Notes: a model not told the origin generated them from the letters alone. A stretch of DNA of 64,000 nt from CALUOB01 sp944322305 (GCA_963931605.1 OZ007031.1:434001-498000), one strand, 5' to 3'. Positions 1 through 8,825 are shown, counted from the stretch's first letter. Numbers and translations are program-made.

Positions 1-393
1 TTGGGCGCGCTGCCGTACCGCACGCTCGACATGCGCTTCGAGACGCTCGACGTCGATCAGTTCCAGCCGGTGGCCACGGTGAACTACACCACCTCGGAGG
101 ACTTCACGCGCATCACCGAGTTCAAGCTTATGACCGGCCAGGTTGTCCCCGGCAAGACCACCGTCATGCGCGAGTACTCCAAGGCCTATACCCCCGGCTC
201 GGGCGAGACGCCCTACTACGCCATCCTGGACCCCGAGAACACCGAGCTCTACCAGCGCTATCGCGCCCGCGTGGAGGATGTGACGAACTTCCACCTGGTG
301 GGCCGTTTGGCCGAGTACCGCTACTACGACATGGACGCCGTGGTGGACTCGGCGCTCACGCTGTCCGACGAGCTCATCTCCTGCCACAGCTAA
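1..393 (+). CDS. glf: UDP-galactopyranose mutase, C-terminal part (5' truncated by window)
   Basis: The window opens inside this gene, and the first codon is an internal Leu rather than a start. The 130 visible residues match the end of the flavoenzyme that interconverts UDP-galactopyranose and UDP-galactofuranose, the donor for galactofuranose-containing glycans. Recognisable pieces are LPYRTLDMRFET near the beginning, a VNYTT segment, TRITEFK, the REYSKAYTPGSGETPYY stretch and the very typical GRLAEYRYYDMD near residues 101-112. A family 2 glycosyltransferase follows 79 bases later on the same strand, which suggests a cell-surface galactan or exopolysaccharide locus extending to the left of the window. 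Confidence 0.9.
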   Translation: MGALPYRTLDMRFETLDVDQFQPVATVNYTTSEDFTRITEFKLMTGQVVPGKTTVMREYSKAYTPGSGETPYYAILDPENTELYQRYRARVEDVTNFHLVGRLAEYRYYDMDAVVDSALTLSDELISCHS

Positions 394-472
394 ACCTACC
401 CGCACGCGGGCGGTGAGGCGCCGCCCGCGCTTTTTGCGCCGCGCAGGCGCTCCTTCCAGCAGCGAGGAACCC

Positions 473-1504
473 ATGCAGAAGACCATTACGTTCGGCATAC
501 CGTGCTACAACTCGGCAAAGGACATGGACCGCGCCGTCTCGTCCATCTTGGACGGGTCGGACTTTGCCAGCGACGTGCAGATCGTCATCGTAGACGACGG
601 CTCAAGCGACGAGACGCCCGCCAAGGCCGACGCCTGGGCGGCGCGCTATCCCGACATCGTGGAGGCGGTGCACCAGGAAAACGGCGGCCACGGCATGGCG
701 GTGCTCGCCGGCCTGCGCGCGGCCCAGGGCGTGTACTACAAGGTGCTCGACTCCGACGACTGGGTTGATCCCCATGCGCTGAAGGAGATGCTCTCCCTCT
801 TGCGCGGCTTCATCAGCCGCGGCCTGCGCGTGGACCTGTTCATATCCAACTACGTGTACGAGCACGTGGCCGACGACACGCGCACCACCATCACCTACAA
901 GAGCGTGCTGCCGCGCAAGAAGGTGTTCAGCTGGAGCGAGATCGGCCATTTCAAGCCGTGGCAGAACCTGCTCATGCACAGCCTGTGCTACCGCACCGAG
1001 GTGCTGCGCGCCGCCCAGGTGCCGCTGCCGGCGCACACCTTCTACGTGGACAACATCTATGCCTACCAGCCGCTTCCGCGCTGCACCACGATGTACTACG
1101 CCGACATCGACCTGTATCGCTACTTCATCGGCCGCGAGGACCAGAGCGTGAACGAGCAGGTCATGGTGGGGCGCATCGACCAGCAGCTGCGCGTGACCCG
1201 CATCATGATGGAGGCCTATCACCTGGATGACGACGTGTCCGAGCCGCGCCTGCGCTCGTACATGTACATGTACTTCACGATGATGATGGCCATCTGCTCG
1301 GTGTTCTCGCGCCTGTCCGACGCGCCCGACGCCATGGACAACCTGAAGCGCCTGTGGGCCGACCTGCGCGTGTACGACAACCGCATGTACCAGCGCGCGC
1401 GTCACGGCCTGGTGGGCACGGCCACCAACCTGCCGGGTGCGATGGGCTCCAAGACCACCATCGGGCTCTACCACTTGGCGAGCCGGATCTTCAAATTCAA
1501 CTAG
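473..1504 (+). CDS. Family 2 glycosyltransferase
   Basis: A 343-residue GT-A fold glycosyltransferase. The N-terminus (TFGIPCYNSAKDMDRAV) is the nucleotide-sugar binding strand. VIVDDGSSDET at about residues 37-47 and the DSDDW metal-binding motif near residue 100 are the GT2 hallmarks. The reading frame is open back to 413, but ATG 473 is preferred because the conserved domain begins directly after it and AGCGAGGA lies just upstream. There is no transmembrane anchor, so the enzyme probably acts at the cytoplasmic face. It sits next to glf, so transfer of galactofuranose or another sugar in surface glycan synthesis is plausible, but acceptor and donor cannot be read from sequence. Confidence 0.88.
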   Translation: MQKTITFGIPCYNSAKDMDRAVSSILDGSDFASDVQIVIVDDGSSDETPAKADAWAARYPDIVEAVHQENGGHGMAVLAGLRAAQGVYYKVLDSDDWVDPHALKEMLSLLRGFISRGLRVDLFISNYVYEHVADDTRTTITYKSVLPRKKVFSWSEIGHFKPWQNLLMHSLCYRTEVLRAAQVPLPAHTFYVDNIYAYQPLPRCTTMYYADIDLYRYFIGREDQSVNEQVMVGRIDQQLRVTRIMMEAYHLDDDVSEPRLRSYMYMYFTMMMAICSVFSRLSDAPDAMDNLKRLWADLRVYDNRMYQRARHGLVGTATNLPGAMGSKTTIGLYHLASRIFKFN

Positions 1505-1523
1505 AAGAGCGGGTTCTATCCCG

Positions 1524-1645
1524 GCGCCGCGTGCCCGGGCTTATCATCCCGTGCTCAAACAGCTTCGACGCGACGGAGGCCCCGGAAACGGGGCCTCCTG
1601 CGTCTGCAGAACTGCGCCGGGACGATAAGCCTGGGCACACGGCTG
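1524..1645 (+). repeat. R1 nested-hairpin element, copy A
   Basis: A roughly 120-base element begins about 20 bases after the glycosyltransferase stop. Outer arms 1526-1545 and 1624-1643 pair over about 18 of 20 positions and continue through TCCCG (1547-1551) with CGGGA (1618-1622). Inside is the conserved block TGCTCAAACAGCTTCG, then a stem GACGC/GCGTC (1567-1571 with 1600-1604), then a perfect 10-bp hairpin 1575-1584 with 1589-1598 closed by a GAAA tetraloop. The same architecture, with compensatory base changes, recurs on the minus strand at 12867-12987. Function is unknown; it could act as a 3'-UTR structure, an attenuator or a non-autonomous repeat. Confidence 0.8.
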
Positions 1646-1719
1646 CGTCATCCCGCCCGTTGCTCGGACGCATCGCTTCGCTCGCGTCGGAAGAGCGACG
1701 CTGCATCAAAGGTGGAAAA

Positions 1720-1787
1720 GGCCGGCGGGGAATAAGGTTCTGGATTTTGATATCGGGCAAAATCCAGGTTCTTATCCCCCGCCGGCC
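1720..1787 (+). repeat. R2 hairpin with GATATCGGGC loop, copy A
   Basis: Arms 1720-1736 and 1771-1787 pair at 16 of 17 positions. After an unpaired GTTC/GGTT pair, an inner stem TGGATTTT (1741-1748) pairs with AAAATCCA (1759-1766) around the ten-base loop GATATCGGGC. It lies between the convergent glycosyltransferase and P1 peptidase genes. Two other copies (18936-19001, and 52348-52420 inverted) keep the loop but change the stems. With R1 it fills the 305-base gap 1505-1809; nothing else is recognised there. Confidence 0.8.
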
Positions 1788-1809
1788 GTGCGCTCAAATA
1801 GGCGTTTTG

Positions 1810-2853
1810 CTAGTTGGCGGCGTCGGAGCGCAGGTCGCGCGCGGCGGGGATGCCGTGGAGGGATTCGGCTTGGGTGCAGCCGGCGGTGATGGCGGCTTCG
1901 AGGGCGCGCGTGGCAACCAAGCCCACCACGTCGAGGGGGAGGGCGTCGGCATCATCCAGGGTACCTGAGGCCAGGACGTAGATGGTGTCGCCGTCGTTGG
2001 TGGTGTGGGTGGGGCGGATGGTGTGCGCGTAGGCGTCAGCGGCTATCTGGGCCACCTTGGTGGCTTGCGCCTTGGTGAGGCGCGCGTTGGTGAAGACGCA
2101 TGAGATCGTGGTGTTGGTGCGGTCGAGCGGCATCGCGCCGGTGCCGCCGGGGGTGAGGAAGGCCTCCTCCATGCTTACGATCTCGCGTGCCTCGGGGGCG
2201 GGGCGCATGCCGGCGATCGGTTGGCCGCCGACGGGGTCCACGACGTTGCCGCAGGCGTTGACGGCGCTTATCGCCGCCACCTTGAGGGAGCCGAGCGCGA
2301 AGGCCCGCGCGCCCAAACCGCCTTTCATGGCGCACGCGGGGCCGTTGAGCTTGCCTACCGTGGCGCCTGTGCCGGCGCCGACGTTGCCCTCGGCGCAAGC
2401 GTCTGCGCTGGCGTGCTCGTCAGGGTTGGCGCAGCCCGTGAGCGCCGCTTGGGCGGCAAGCGCTCCGGCGCGCGCGTCGGGACGGGTGAAGGCGTCGCCG
2501 AAGGCGAGGTCGAAGATGCAGCTGGAGCACACGATGGGCACCTGGGTGGGGCCCACGGGAAGGCCGATGCCCGCCTGCTCGAGCGCGCGCGCCACGCCGG
2601 AGGCCGCTTCGAGCCCGAAGGCCGACCCGCCGGACAGGCATACGGCATGCACCTGCTCCACGGTGTTCTCGGGGCGGAGGAGGTCGGTCTCGCGCGAGGC
2701 CGGCGCGCCGCCGCGCACGTCGACGGCGCCGGTGGCGCCGGAAGGCGCTGCGACGACGGTGCAGCCGGTGCCGGCCGCGAGGTCGGTCCAGTGGCCGACG
2801 CGAAAATCGTCGAGCGCGGTTACGGGGATGGGTTCAAGCGCGGATCTGCGCAT
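1810..2853 (-). CDS. P1 family peptidase (DmpA / NylC-like aminopeptidase)
   Basis: This 347-residue protein belongs to the self-processing N-terminal-nucleophile P1 peptidases, which hydrolyse N-terminal residues of small peptides, amides or oligomers. Family features are VCLSGGSAFGLEA near residues 72-84, the glycine-rich GNVGAGTGATVGK near 156-168, KGGLGARAF, and NTT at 247-249. In the nylon hydrolase NylC the chain is cut between the equivalent Asn and Thr, making the Thr the nucleophile. No signal peptide is visible, so a cytoplasmic enzyme is expected. The gene starts the minus-strand group running back towards ppk1 but is separated from maf by 49 bases. The natural substrate cannot be told. 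Confidence 0.85.
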   Translation of the reverse strand: MRRSALEPIPVTALDDFRVGHWTDLAAGTGCTVVAAPSGATGAVDVRGGAPASRETDLLRPENTVEQVHAVCLSGGSAFGLEAASGVARALEQAGIGLPVGPTQVPIVCSSCIFDLAFGDAFTRPDARAGALAAQAALTGCANPDEHASADACAEGNVGAGTGATVGKLNGPACAMKGGLGARAFALGSLKVAAISAVNACGNVVDPVGGQPIAGMRPAPEAREIVSMEEAFLTPGGTGAMPLDRTNTTISCVFTNARLTKAQATKVAQIAADAYAHTIRPTHTTNDGDTIYVLASGTLDDADALPLDVVGLVATRALEAAITAGCTQAESLHGIPAARDLRSDAAN

Positions 2854-2902
2854 GGTGCTCCTCGAGGTCGTGGTTGTGCGTTGCGGACGGGCGCGCGCGG
2901 CG

Positions 2903-3493
2903 TCAGCGGGTGCAGCCGAGCGCGCGGAGGCTGCGCACGGTGCGCGCGATGGGCAGACCCACCACGTTGTAGTAGTCGCCGTTGATCTTCTCGACCAAAA
3001 GGCGCCCGCCGGCCCCTTGTATGCCGTAGGCGCCCGCCTTGTCGAGTGGCTCGCCGCTTGCCGCGTACGCGGCGATCTCCTCGTCGGAAAGGGGGTAGAA
3101 GGTCACGTCGGTTACCTGCACGAAGGCGTCGGCCACCGCGGGGGCGTCACCGCTTTTGCGCGGCCCGAGCGCCACGCACACGCCGGTTGCCACCTGGTGC
3201 GTGCGGCCGGAAAGGCGCTGCAGCATGGCGCAGGCCTCTCGCTCGTCGGCCGGCTTGCCCAAAAGGCGGCCGTCCACCGCCACGATGGTGTCGGCGGCGA
3301 GCACGACCTCGCCGGGAGCGGCGTGGTTCTCGGCCACTGCGAGTGCCTTCAAACGGGCGAGACGCCCCACCAGGTCGAGGGGAGTCTCGCCCGGCAGCGG
3401 CGTCTCGTCTATGGCGGCCGGGATGGCGCGGAAGGTGTAGCCGGCCTCCTGCATCAGCTCGACGCGGCGCGGCGACTGCGAGGCGAGGATCAT
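2903..3493 (-). CDS. maf: Maf-family nucleoside triphosphate pyrophosphatase
   Basis: A 196-residue Maf/YhdE-type house-cleaning pyrophosphatase that hydrolyses non-canonical or modified nucleotides (typically dTTP, UTP or methylated NTPs) to monophosphates. The N-terminal LASQSPRRVELMQEAG is the signature phosphate-binding loop; DETPLPGE, VLAADTIVAVDG near residue 65 and GAYGIQGAG near 164 are also conserved. The start overlaps the end of the upstream DJ-1 gene by four bases (ATGA), so the two are translationally coupled. A role in septum control is known for some Maf homologues but is not indicated here. Confidence 0.92.
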   Translation of the reverse strand: MILASQSPRRVELMQEAGYTFRAIPAAIDETPLPGETPLDLVGRLARLKALAVAENHAAPGEVVLAADTIVAVDGRLLGKPADEREACAMLQRLSGRTHQVATGVCVALGPRKSGDAPAVADAFVQVTDVTFYPLSDEEIAAYAASGEPLDKAGAYGIQGAGGRLLVEKINGDYYNVVGLPIARTVRSLRALGCTR

Positions 3494-4038
3494 AGCTGGA
3501 TGCTCTCGCGCACCTTGGCCACGGCCCGCTCGCCGGCGATGTCACCCAGGATCGCCAAGGCAAAGGGGAGCGCTTGGGCCATGGCGCTCGCGGTGATGAT
3601 GTTGCCGGAGACCACCACGGTCTTCTCGCCGGCGTAAGTGCCCTCGGGCAGCTGGCCGGTGAAGCTGGGGAAGCAGGTGGCGCGATGCCCGTCGAGCACG
3701 CCGGCCTTGGCCAGCACCGCGGCCGGGGCCGCGCAGATGGCAGCCACGTGCTTCTCGGCCGCAAAGCGCTGCACGAGCTTGATCACGCGCTCGTCGGCGG
3801 CGAGGTTGGTGGCGCCGGGCAGGCCGCCGGGGAGCATGACGTAGTCGTACGCGTCGAAGTCCACTTCGTCAAAAAGGTAGTCGCAGGTGATGGGGATCTG
3901 CTGCGAGCTCACAGCGTCGCGCGTGGACATGATCGAGACGGTGGCGCACTTGACGCCGCCGCGCCTGAGCACGTCGACCGTGGTGAGGCACTCGATGGTT
4001 TCGAACCCGTCTGCTACGAGAACAGCAACACCTGGCAT
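3490..4038 (-). CDS. DJ-1/PfpI family protein
   Basis: A 182-residue DJ-1/ThiJ superfamily protein. The nucleophile-elbow cysteine is in AAICAAPA (Cys102), with the partner glutamate at Glu14 in DGFETIE. That layout is typical of the DJ-1/YajL branch, which is linked to oxidative-stress protection, glyoxal/methylglyoxal hydrolysis or protein deglycation. The frame is open to 4101, but ATG 4038 has a strong GAGGAGGA ribosome-binding site five bases upstream and starts exactly at the family's first strand (MPGVAVLVADGFE). It overlaps maf by four bases. The exact reaction cannot be assigned. Confidence 0.88.
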   Translation of the reverse strand: MPGVAVLVADGFETIECLTTVDVLRRGGVKCATVSIMSTRDAVSSQQIPITCDYLFDEVDFDAYDYVMLPGGLPGATNLAADERVIKLVQRFAAEKHVAAICAAPAAVLAKAGVLDGHRATCFPSFTGQLPEGTYAGEKTVVVSGNIITASAMAQALPFALAILGDIAGERAVAKVRESIQL

Positions 4039-4153
4039 GGATTCCTCCTCGGTTGGGTGGCTAGGTCTGTCTCCTTGTACCCAATACCGCGCCCGGCGCA
4101 CGCGTGACGGCGCATCGCGCGAGCCGCCGGCGTTCGGTGCTCGGCGAGGAAGG

Positions 4154-5467
4154 CTAAGCGCGCGTGAGGTGGGTCACCGTCTCTACGTGGAAGGTCTGCG
4201 GGAAGAGGTCCACCGGCGTTACGGAGACCGGGCGGAAGACGCCCCGCTCGCGGAAGCGCGCGAGGTCGCGGGCGAGGGTGGCGGGGTCGCAGGAGACGTA
4301 GGCCACGTCGCGGGTGGCGGTGTTTGAGATGAGCTCGACCACCTCGGGCGCGAGGCCGGCGCGCGGCGGGTCCACCACCAGCACGTCGGGCTCCTCGTCG
4401 GGGAACTCGCGCGCGGCGTCGCCGCCTACGGCCTCCACGTTGTCGAGGCGGGCGCGGTCGAGGTTGCGGCGCAGGTCGCGCACGGCCGGTCCGTAGGACT
4501 CAACGCCGAAGACGAAGCCGGCGCGGCGGGCGAGCGGCAGCGTGAAGGTGCCCGCGCCGCAGTACAGGTCGAGCGCCACCTCGTGGGGCTTGGGAGCGAG
4601 CGCGTCTGTGACGAGCTCGATGAGGATCTCGGCGGCAGGAGTGTTCACCTGGAAGAACGACGGGGCAGAGAGCGTCATGCTCTCCTCGCCGATGCGCTCG
4701 GTCCAGTTGCCGAAGCCGTCGAGGACCTCGACCTTCTTGACGCGGCGCGCCCGCGCGTCGCCCGAGGTCATCACGCGCACCACGCTCGTGGGCTTGACGG
4801 CGTCGCGCAGCACGCGCGACATCTCGGCGCGCGGGAAGGGGCCGGCAGGCGTCCAGAAGGCAACCTCGAGCTGGCGGGTGCGGCGGCTCGCGCGGATGCC
4901 CACGCGCTCGATGCCTAAGTCGGCGCCGTGGGTGGCGAAGGCGAGCGCGCCCTGCACCGCGGCCACGGCCTTGGCGAAGCGCTTCTCAAAGAGCGGGCAG
5001 CGCTTGACCTTGACCACGGTGTCGGCCTCGGCGGCGTGGAGCCCCAGCGTGAGGCGCCCGCCCTGCATGCGCGGCGCGAGCTCGATCTTGTTGCGGTAGC
5101 CCCAGGCGTCCGCAGCGTACCGGATGGGCTGCACGAGTGCGGCGGCCTCCTCGGGCGAGAAGCGCCCGATGCGGGCGATGGCGTCGCGCACGTTGGCCTC
5201 CTTGGCGGCGAGCTGGGCGGGACGCTCCAGGGCGGCCCAGGGGCAGCCGCCGCAGACGCCTACGTACGGGCACGGCGGCTCGGTACGGTCCGCGCTCGGG
5301 GTGAGCACGCGCTCGACCTTTGCCTTGGAGAAGCTCTTGCCCTCGCTGACCACGGCGGCCTCCACCGTGTCGCCGGCGATCCCGCCGGAGATGAAGACGG
5401 TCTTGCCGGTTTCGTCGTGGGCGATGGCATCTGGTCCGTAGGTCATGCGTTCGACGGTGAGCTTCAA
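4154..5467 (-). CDS. rlmD: 23S rRNA (uracil-C5)-methyltransferase, RlmD/TrmA family
   Basis: A 437-residue SAM-dependent RNA m5U methyltransferase. An N-terminal TRAM-like domain is followed by the iron-sulfur cysteines Cys66, Cys72, Cys75 (CPYVGVCGGC) and Cys157 (KRCPLF). The C-terminal half is a Rossmann methyltransferase with DLYCGAGTF (300-308) for SAM and VVDPPRAGL. The catalytic cysteine is Cys393 in YVSCDP. It most likely modifies U1939 (or U747) of 23S rRNA. A single genome can carry several paralogues, so the target position is inferred. It is a lone gene 115 bases upstream of the DJ-1 gene. Confidence 0.88.
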   Translation of the reverse strand: MKLTVERMTYGPDAIAHDETGKTVFISGGIAGDTVEAAVVSEGKSFSKAKVERVLTPSADRTEPPCPYVGVCGGCPWAALERPAQLAAKEANVRDAIARIGRFSPEEAAALVQPIRYAADAWGYRNKIELAPRMQGGRLTLGLHAAEADTVVKVKRCPLFEKRFAKAVAAVQGALAFATHGADLGIERVGIRASRRTRQLEVAFWTPAGPFPRAEMSRVLRDAVKPTSVVRVMTSGDARARRVKKVEVLDGFGNWTERIGEESMTLSAPSFFQVNTPAAEILIELVTDALAPKPHEVALDLYCGAGTFTLPLARRAGFVFGVESYGPAVRDLRRNLDRARLDNVEAVGGDAAREFPDEEPDVLVVDPPRAGLAPEVVELISNTATRDVAYVSCDPATLARDLARFRERGVFRPVSVTPVDLFPQTFHVETVTHLTRA

Positions 5468-5544
5468 GGGTGTTCCTTCCGAGGAGGGGCGGGTGTGCGG
5501 CGGCTCTCAGCAGGGCCGGGGTTTTCAAGCCCCCATGATAGCGG

Positions 5545-5574
5545 AGAAGGGCCGCGCAGGTGCGCGACCCTTCT
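5545..5574. other. Perfect-end inverted repeat between rlmD and ppk1
   Basis: AGAAGGG at 5545-5551 pairs with CCCTTCT at 5568-5574, and GCGC pairs inside, giving a hairpin of about 12 bp. There is no clear T-run on either strand, so termination of ppk1 read-through is only possible. The rest of 5468-5706 shows no gene. Confidence 0.4.
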
Positions 5575-5706
5575 GAGGTTTGCAGAGCGTATGCCGAAAC
5601 GCCCGCGTGCGGGAGAGCGTGGTCGACTTGCAAAGGAGCGGGCTCAGGCGGCGCGCGCCTCGCGCTCTGCCACCGCTGATCGCCCCCACGGCGGACGGGC
5701 GTTTGC

Positions 5707-8550
5707 CTAGCGGCGGCGCTTGGCGTCCGGGCCCTCGAGCGCCTTGGGCGCGCCCCCGCGGCCGAAGAGCGTCTTGAACCCTAGGCCGATAAGCGCAAGG
5801 CCGGTGCGCATGCGCCCGCGCTTGCGGGTGGGAGCCTGCTGGGCCGGCGCGGCGTGCGCGGCTGGGCGGGGTGCCTCGGCATCTGCGCCCCCGGCCTCGG
5901 GCTCGATGAGGGTGGCCTCAACGTGCGCAACCTGCGCGGTTGCCTTCGGGGCGCCGGCCGCCTGCTCGGCAGGGGCGGCGGCAACGTCTGGCGCGGGAGC
6001 CGTGCTCGCAGGGGCTGCGGCGGGAGCGGGCTTCTCGTCCGCTTGGGCGGCGGCCCTTTCGGCCTCGGGCGCCTTGTCCTTGTCGGAGCGCTTCTCGTTC
6101 GCGTTGGCGGCAGGGGTTGCCTCAGCTGCTTTTGCGCCGGCTGCCTCGGCCGCAACTGCTGCGCCCTCGGGCTCGTGCGCGAGCTTCTCGGCCAGCTGCA
6201 CCACCGCTGCGCTGGGGTTCGGCTCCACGTTGGCCGGGTCGAAGTGCGCGCGGATCTCCTCCTGGCGCTCGTCGGCCGCCTCCTGGGCGCGGCGGTAGGC
6301 GCGCAGCACGAGCTGCGTCTGGGCGTTGTAGTCCTCCTCGCCCTCGGCGCGGGGCACGGGGGCCCAGGTGCCGTCGGCGGTGAGACGGCGCGCCTTCACG
6401 TTGTCGGCCAGCTGCATGTGCATGTAGGTGCGCACCAGCTCGCGGCAGGTGGGGTCGAGCACGGGGAAGGCGATCTCCACACGGTGCTCGGTGTTGCGGG
6501 TCATCATGTCGGCCGACGAGAGGTAGACCATGTCGCCCTCGACGCCGAAGGAGTAGACGCGCGCGTGCTCGAGGAAGCGCCCCACGATGGAGCGGATGTG
6601 CACGTTCTCGGTCTTGCCGGGGATGTCGGGCAGCAGGCAGGAGATGCCGCGGATGATCATCTCCACGCGCACGCCGGCCTGGCTGGCCTCGGCGATCTTG
6701 TCGATAACCTCGCGGTCGGTGAGCGAGTTCATCTTCATGAACACGTAGGCGCTCTGGCCCGCGCGGGCGCGCTCGATCTCGCGGTTGAGGCCGTTCATGA
6801 TAAGCGGCTTTAAGCTCGCGGGGGCCACGCCTAGGTAGCGGTAGACGCCCTTGAGGTTGCCGAGCGAGAGGTTGCGGAAAAACGCGTTGGCGTCCTCGCC
6901 GATGCCCTCGTGGGCGGTCATGAGCATGAAGTCCGAGTAGGTCTTGGCGGTCTTCTCGTTGAAGTTGCCGGTGCCCAGAAGCGTGATGCGCGTGAGCTTC
7001 ATGCCCTTGCGGTAGGTGAGCTGGCAGATCTTGGAGTGGCACTTGAAGCCCTCCGAGCCGTAGATCACCATGCAGCCGGCGGCCTCCAGGCGCTCGGCCC
7101 ACTGGATGTTGTTGGCCTCGTCGAAGCGGGCGCGCAGCTCCATGAGCACGGTGACCTCTTTGCCGCCCTCGGCCGCGCTGATGAGGCTCTCGCACAGACG
7201 GCTTTGCTTGGCTACGCGGTAGAGGGTGATGCGCAGCGAGATGCACTCCGGGTCGTGCGCGGCGTCGTGCACGAGCGAGAGGAACGGGTCCATGGACTCG
7301 TAGGGGTAGAAGAGCAGCTTGTCACCCTCCATGACTTGCTCGCGCACCGGGCGGTCGGGGTCGAACAAGGGGCTCGGCTGGGGGGAGACCGGCGTGAAGA
7401 GCAAATCGGCGCGCGAGGCGGCGGGGATGCGATCCTCCACGGCGAAGACGTAGCCCAAGTCCAGCGGGATGTCGAGCACGGTGACCGCGCCGGCCGAGAG
7501 CTTGAGGGCCTTGCGGATCATGGTGAGGTTGCCCTTCTTGAGGTGCCCCTCGACCTCCAGGCGCACCGGCTGCAGGCGCAGGCGCTGCTTCAGGATGCGC
7601 TTCATGTGCAGGCGGTAGTCGGAGTCCTCCTCCACGCCCTCGCCGTCGGGGTCGATGTCGGCGTTGCGCGTGACGCGAATCACGGCGCGGTCGCGCGGCA
7701 GGTAGCTGCCGAAGCAGCTGTCGAGGCAGGTCATCATGACGTCCTCGAGGAGCATGTAGCGGTAGGCCTGGCGGCTCACGTCGCCGCGCACGCGGATCTC
7801 CACGGTGCGGTTGAGTGCGCTGGGGACCTCGATCAGGCCGAGCAGGTTCTCCTCGTCGGCGCTTTCCAGGCCGCAGACCAGGTACAGCGCGCCGTTGCGC
7901 AGGTTGGGGAAGGGGTGGCGCGGGTCGATCACGAGCGGCGAGATCACCGGGGCGAGGTAAGCGTGGAAGTACTGCTCCACGAAGGTGCGCTCCTCGCCGG
8001 TGAGGGTCTCGGGGCGCAGGCGCTCCACGCCGCAGGAGGCGAGCTGCGCCTCGATGGCGGAGAAGCCCGCGGCGGCGCGGCGGGTGAGCGGCGCCAGGGT
8101 GTTGTGGATCACGTCGATCTGCTCGGAGGCGGTGAGGTTCCCCTTGTTCTCGAGCGGCTCCTTCTCCATCGTGGCGAGGTCGGACAGGCCGCCCACGCGC
8201 ACCATGAAGAACTCGTCTAGGTTGGAGAAGAAGATCGAGACGAACTTCAGGCGTTCGAACAGCGGGACGTCCTCGTCGAAGGCCTCGCACAGCACGCGGT
8301 TGTCGAAGCGCAGCCACGACAGCTCGCGGTTTTGGGTGTAGGTGAAGTCGTACTTCTCGGCGTTGGCGAGCTTGCGGGCGCTTTGCGTGCTCTCGTCGAT
8401 AACCGCCTCGCTCTCCGGCGAGATGTCCTCGACCGCTCGGGTTTTCTTGCGCTTCTTCTTGCGCTTGCCGTTGTCTTTGTCCTTGGACTTGGGCGCCGGG
8501 CCCTTGGCTGCGAGCTCGGGGTCTTGGTCGTTCTTGTGCTTAGATGCCAC
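5707..8550 (-). CDS. ppk1: Polyphosphate kinase 1 with long C-terminal Ala/Pro-rich tail
   Basis: A 947-residue Ppk1, which reversibly transfers the ATP gamma-phosphate onto inorganic polyphosphate. The catalytic core spans about residues 65-775: N domain with YTQNRELSWLRFDNRVL, the middle domain, and two phospholipase-D-like domains. The histidine that forms the phospho-enzyme is expected at His505 (GFKCHSKICQL), and the second conserved histidine is His662 (GRFLEHARVY). The usual family length is about 690-720. The extra length is a Lys-rich N-terminal extension of about 60 residues and a tail of about 170 residues (Ala, Pro, Glu) ending in a basic patch GRMRTGLALIGLGFKTLFGRGG. The tail has the composition of its GC-rich surroundings and may be disordered. 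Confidence 0.95.
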   Translation of the reverse strand: MASKHKNDQDPELAAKGPAPKSKDKDNGKRKKKRKKTRAVEDISPESEAVIDESTQSARKLANAEKYDFTYTQNRELSWLRFDNRVLCEAFDEDVPLFERLKFVSIFFSNLDEFFMVRVGGLSDLATMEKEPLENKGNLTASEQIDVIHNTLAPLTRRAAAGFSAIEAQLASCGVERLRPETLTGEERTFVEQYFHAYLAPVISPLVIDPRHPFPNLRNGALYLVCGLESADEENLLGLIEVPSALNRTVEIRVRGDVSRQAYRYMLLEDVMMTCLDSCFGSYLPRDRAVIRVTRNADIDPDGEGVEEDSDYRLHMKRILKQRLRLQPVRLEVEGHLKKGNLTMIRKALKLSAGAVTVLDIPLDLGYVFAVEDRIPAASRADLLFTPVSPQPSPLFDPDRPVREQVMEGDKLLFYPYESMDPFLSLVHDAAHDPECISLRITLYRVAKQSRLCESLISAAEGGKEVTVLMELRARFDEANNIQWAERLEAAGCMVIYGSEGFKCHSKICQLTYRKGMKLTRITLLGTGNFNEKTAKTYSDFMLMTAHEGIGEDANAFFRNLSLGNLKGVYRYLGVAPASLKPLIMNGLNREIERARAGQSAYVFMKMNSLTDREVIDKIAEASQAGVRVEMIIRGISCLLPDIPGKTENVHIRSIVGRFLEHARVYSFGVEGDMVYLSSADMMTRNTEHRVEIAFPVLDPTCRELVRTYMHMQLADNVKARRLTADGTWAPVPRAEGEEDYNAQTQLVLRAYRRAQEAADERQEEIRAHFDPANVEPNPSAAVVQLAEKLAHEPEGAAVAAEAAGAKAAEATPAANANEKRSDKDKAPEAERAAAQADEKPAPAAAPASTAPAPDVAAAPAEQAAGAPKATAQVAHVEATLIEPEAGGADAEAPRPAAHAAPAQQAPTRKRGRMRTGLALIGLGFKTLFGRGGAPKALEGPDAKRRR

Positions 8551-8680
8551 CGTAGCGCTTCCTTTCTGATGCAGGCGGGCCTGCGCGGTTGGTCGATAGA
8601 TGTAAGTATAGGGGAGCGCGCGGACACTTGTGTGTGCGCAATGTTAGGGTTCCCGCCCGCGGCCCATCCGCTGCGGCGGC

Positions 8681-8757
8681 GCACCTGCCATGGGGGACGG
8701 GTACCAGTGGCAGAAGATGCGGGCCTGCCACTGGTACCCGTCCCCCATGGCAGGTGC
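8681..8757. repeat. R3 palindrome, copy A
   Basis: A perfect 33-bp inverted repeat: arms 8681-8713 and 8725-8757 around an 11-base spacer. The core is GGGGACGGGTACCAGTGGCA. It stands in the divergent gap between ppk1 and the GNAT gene. A second copy on the other side of the GNAT gene (9447-9512) shares the core, with a three-base compensatory change. It has no T-run and is not a classic terminator. The rest of 8551-8825 shows only a TATACT-like minus-strand -10 box at 8605-8610 for ppk1. Confidence 0.85.
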
Positions 8758-8825
8758 CACGGCGCGCGTGATTGCGTAAACTAGCGGTGGGCGGGCACGC
8801 ATCGCACACAGGGAAGGGAGCTGCT

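Noticed and set aside
1810..2853. Long plus-strand frames opposite the P1 peptidase (2057-3637)
   Set aside because: They are antisense shadows typical of GC-rich genes; the minus-strand proteins show clear family motifs.
8681..8757. R3 palindrome as a rho-independent terminator
   Set aside because: It stands between divergent genes and has no T-run on either side.
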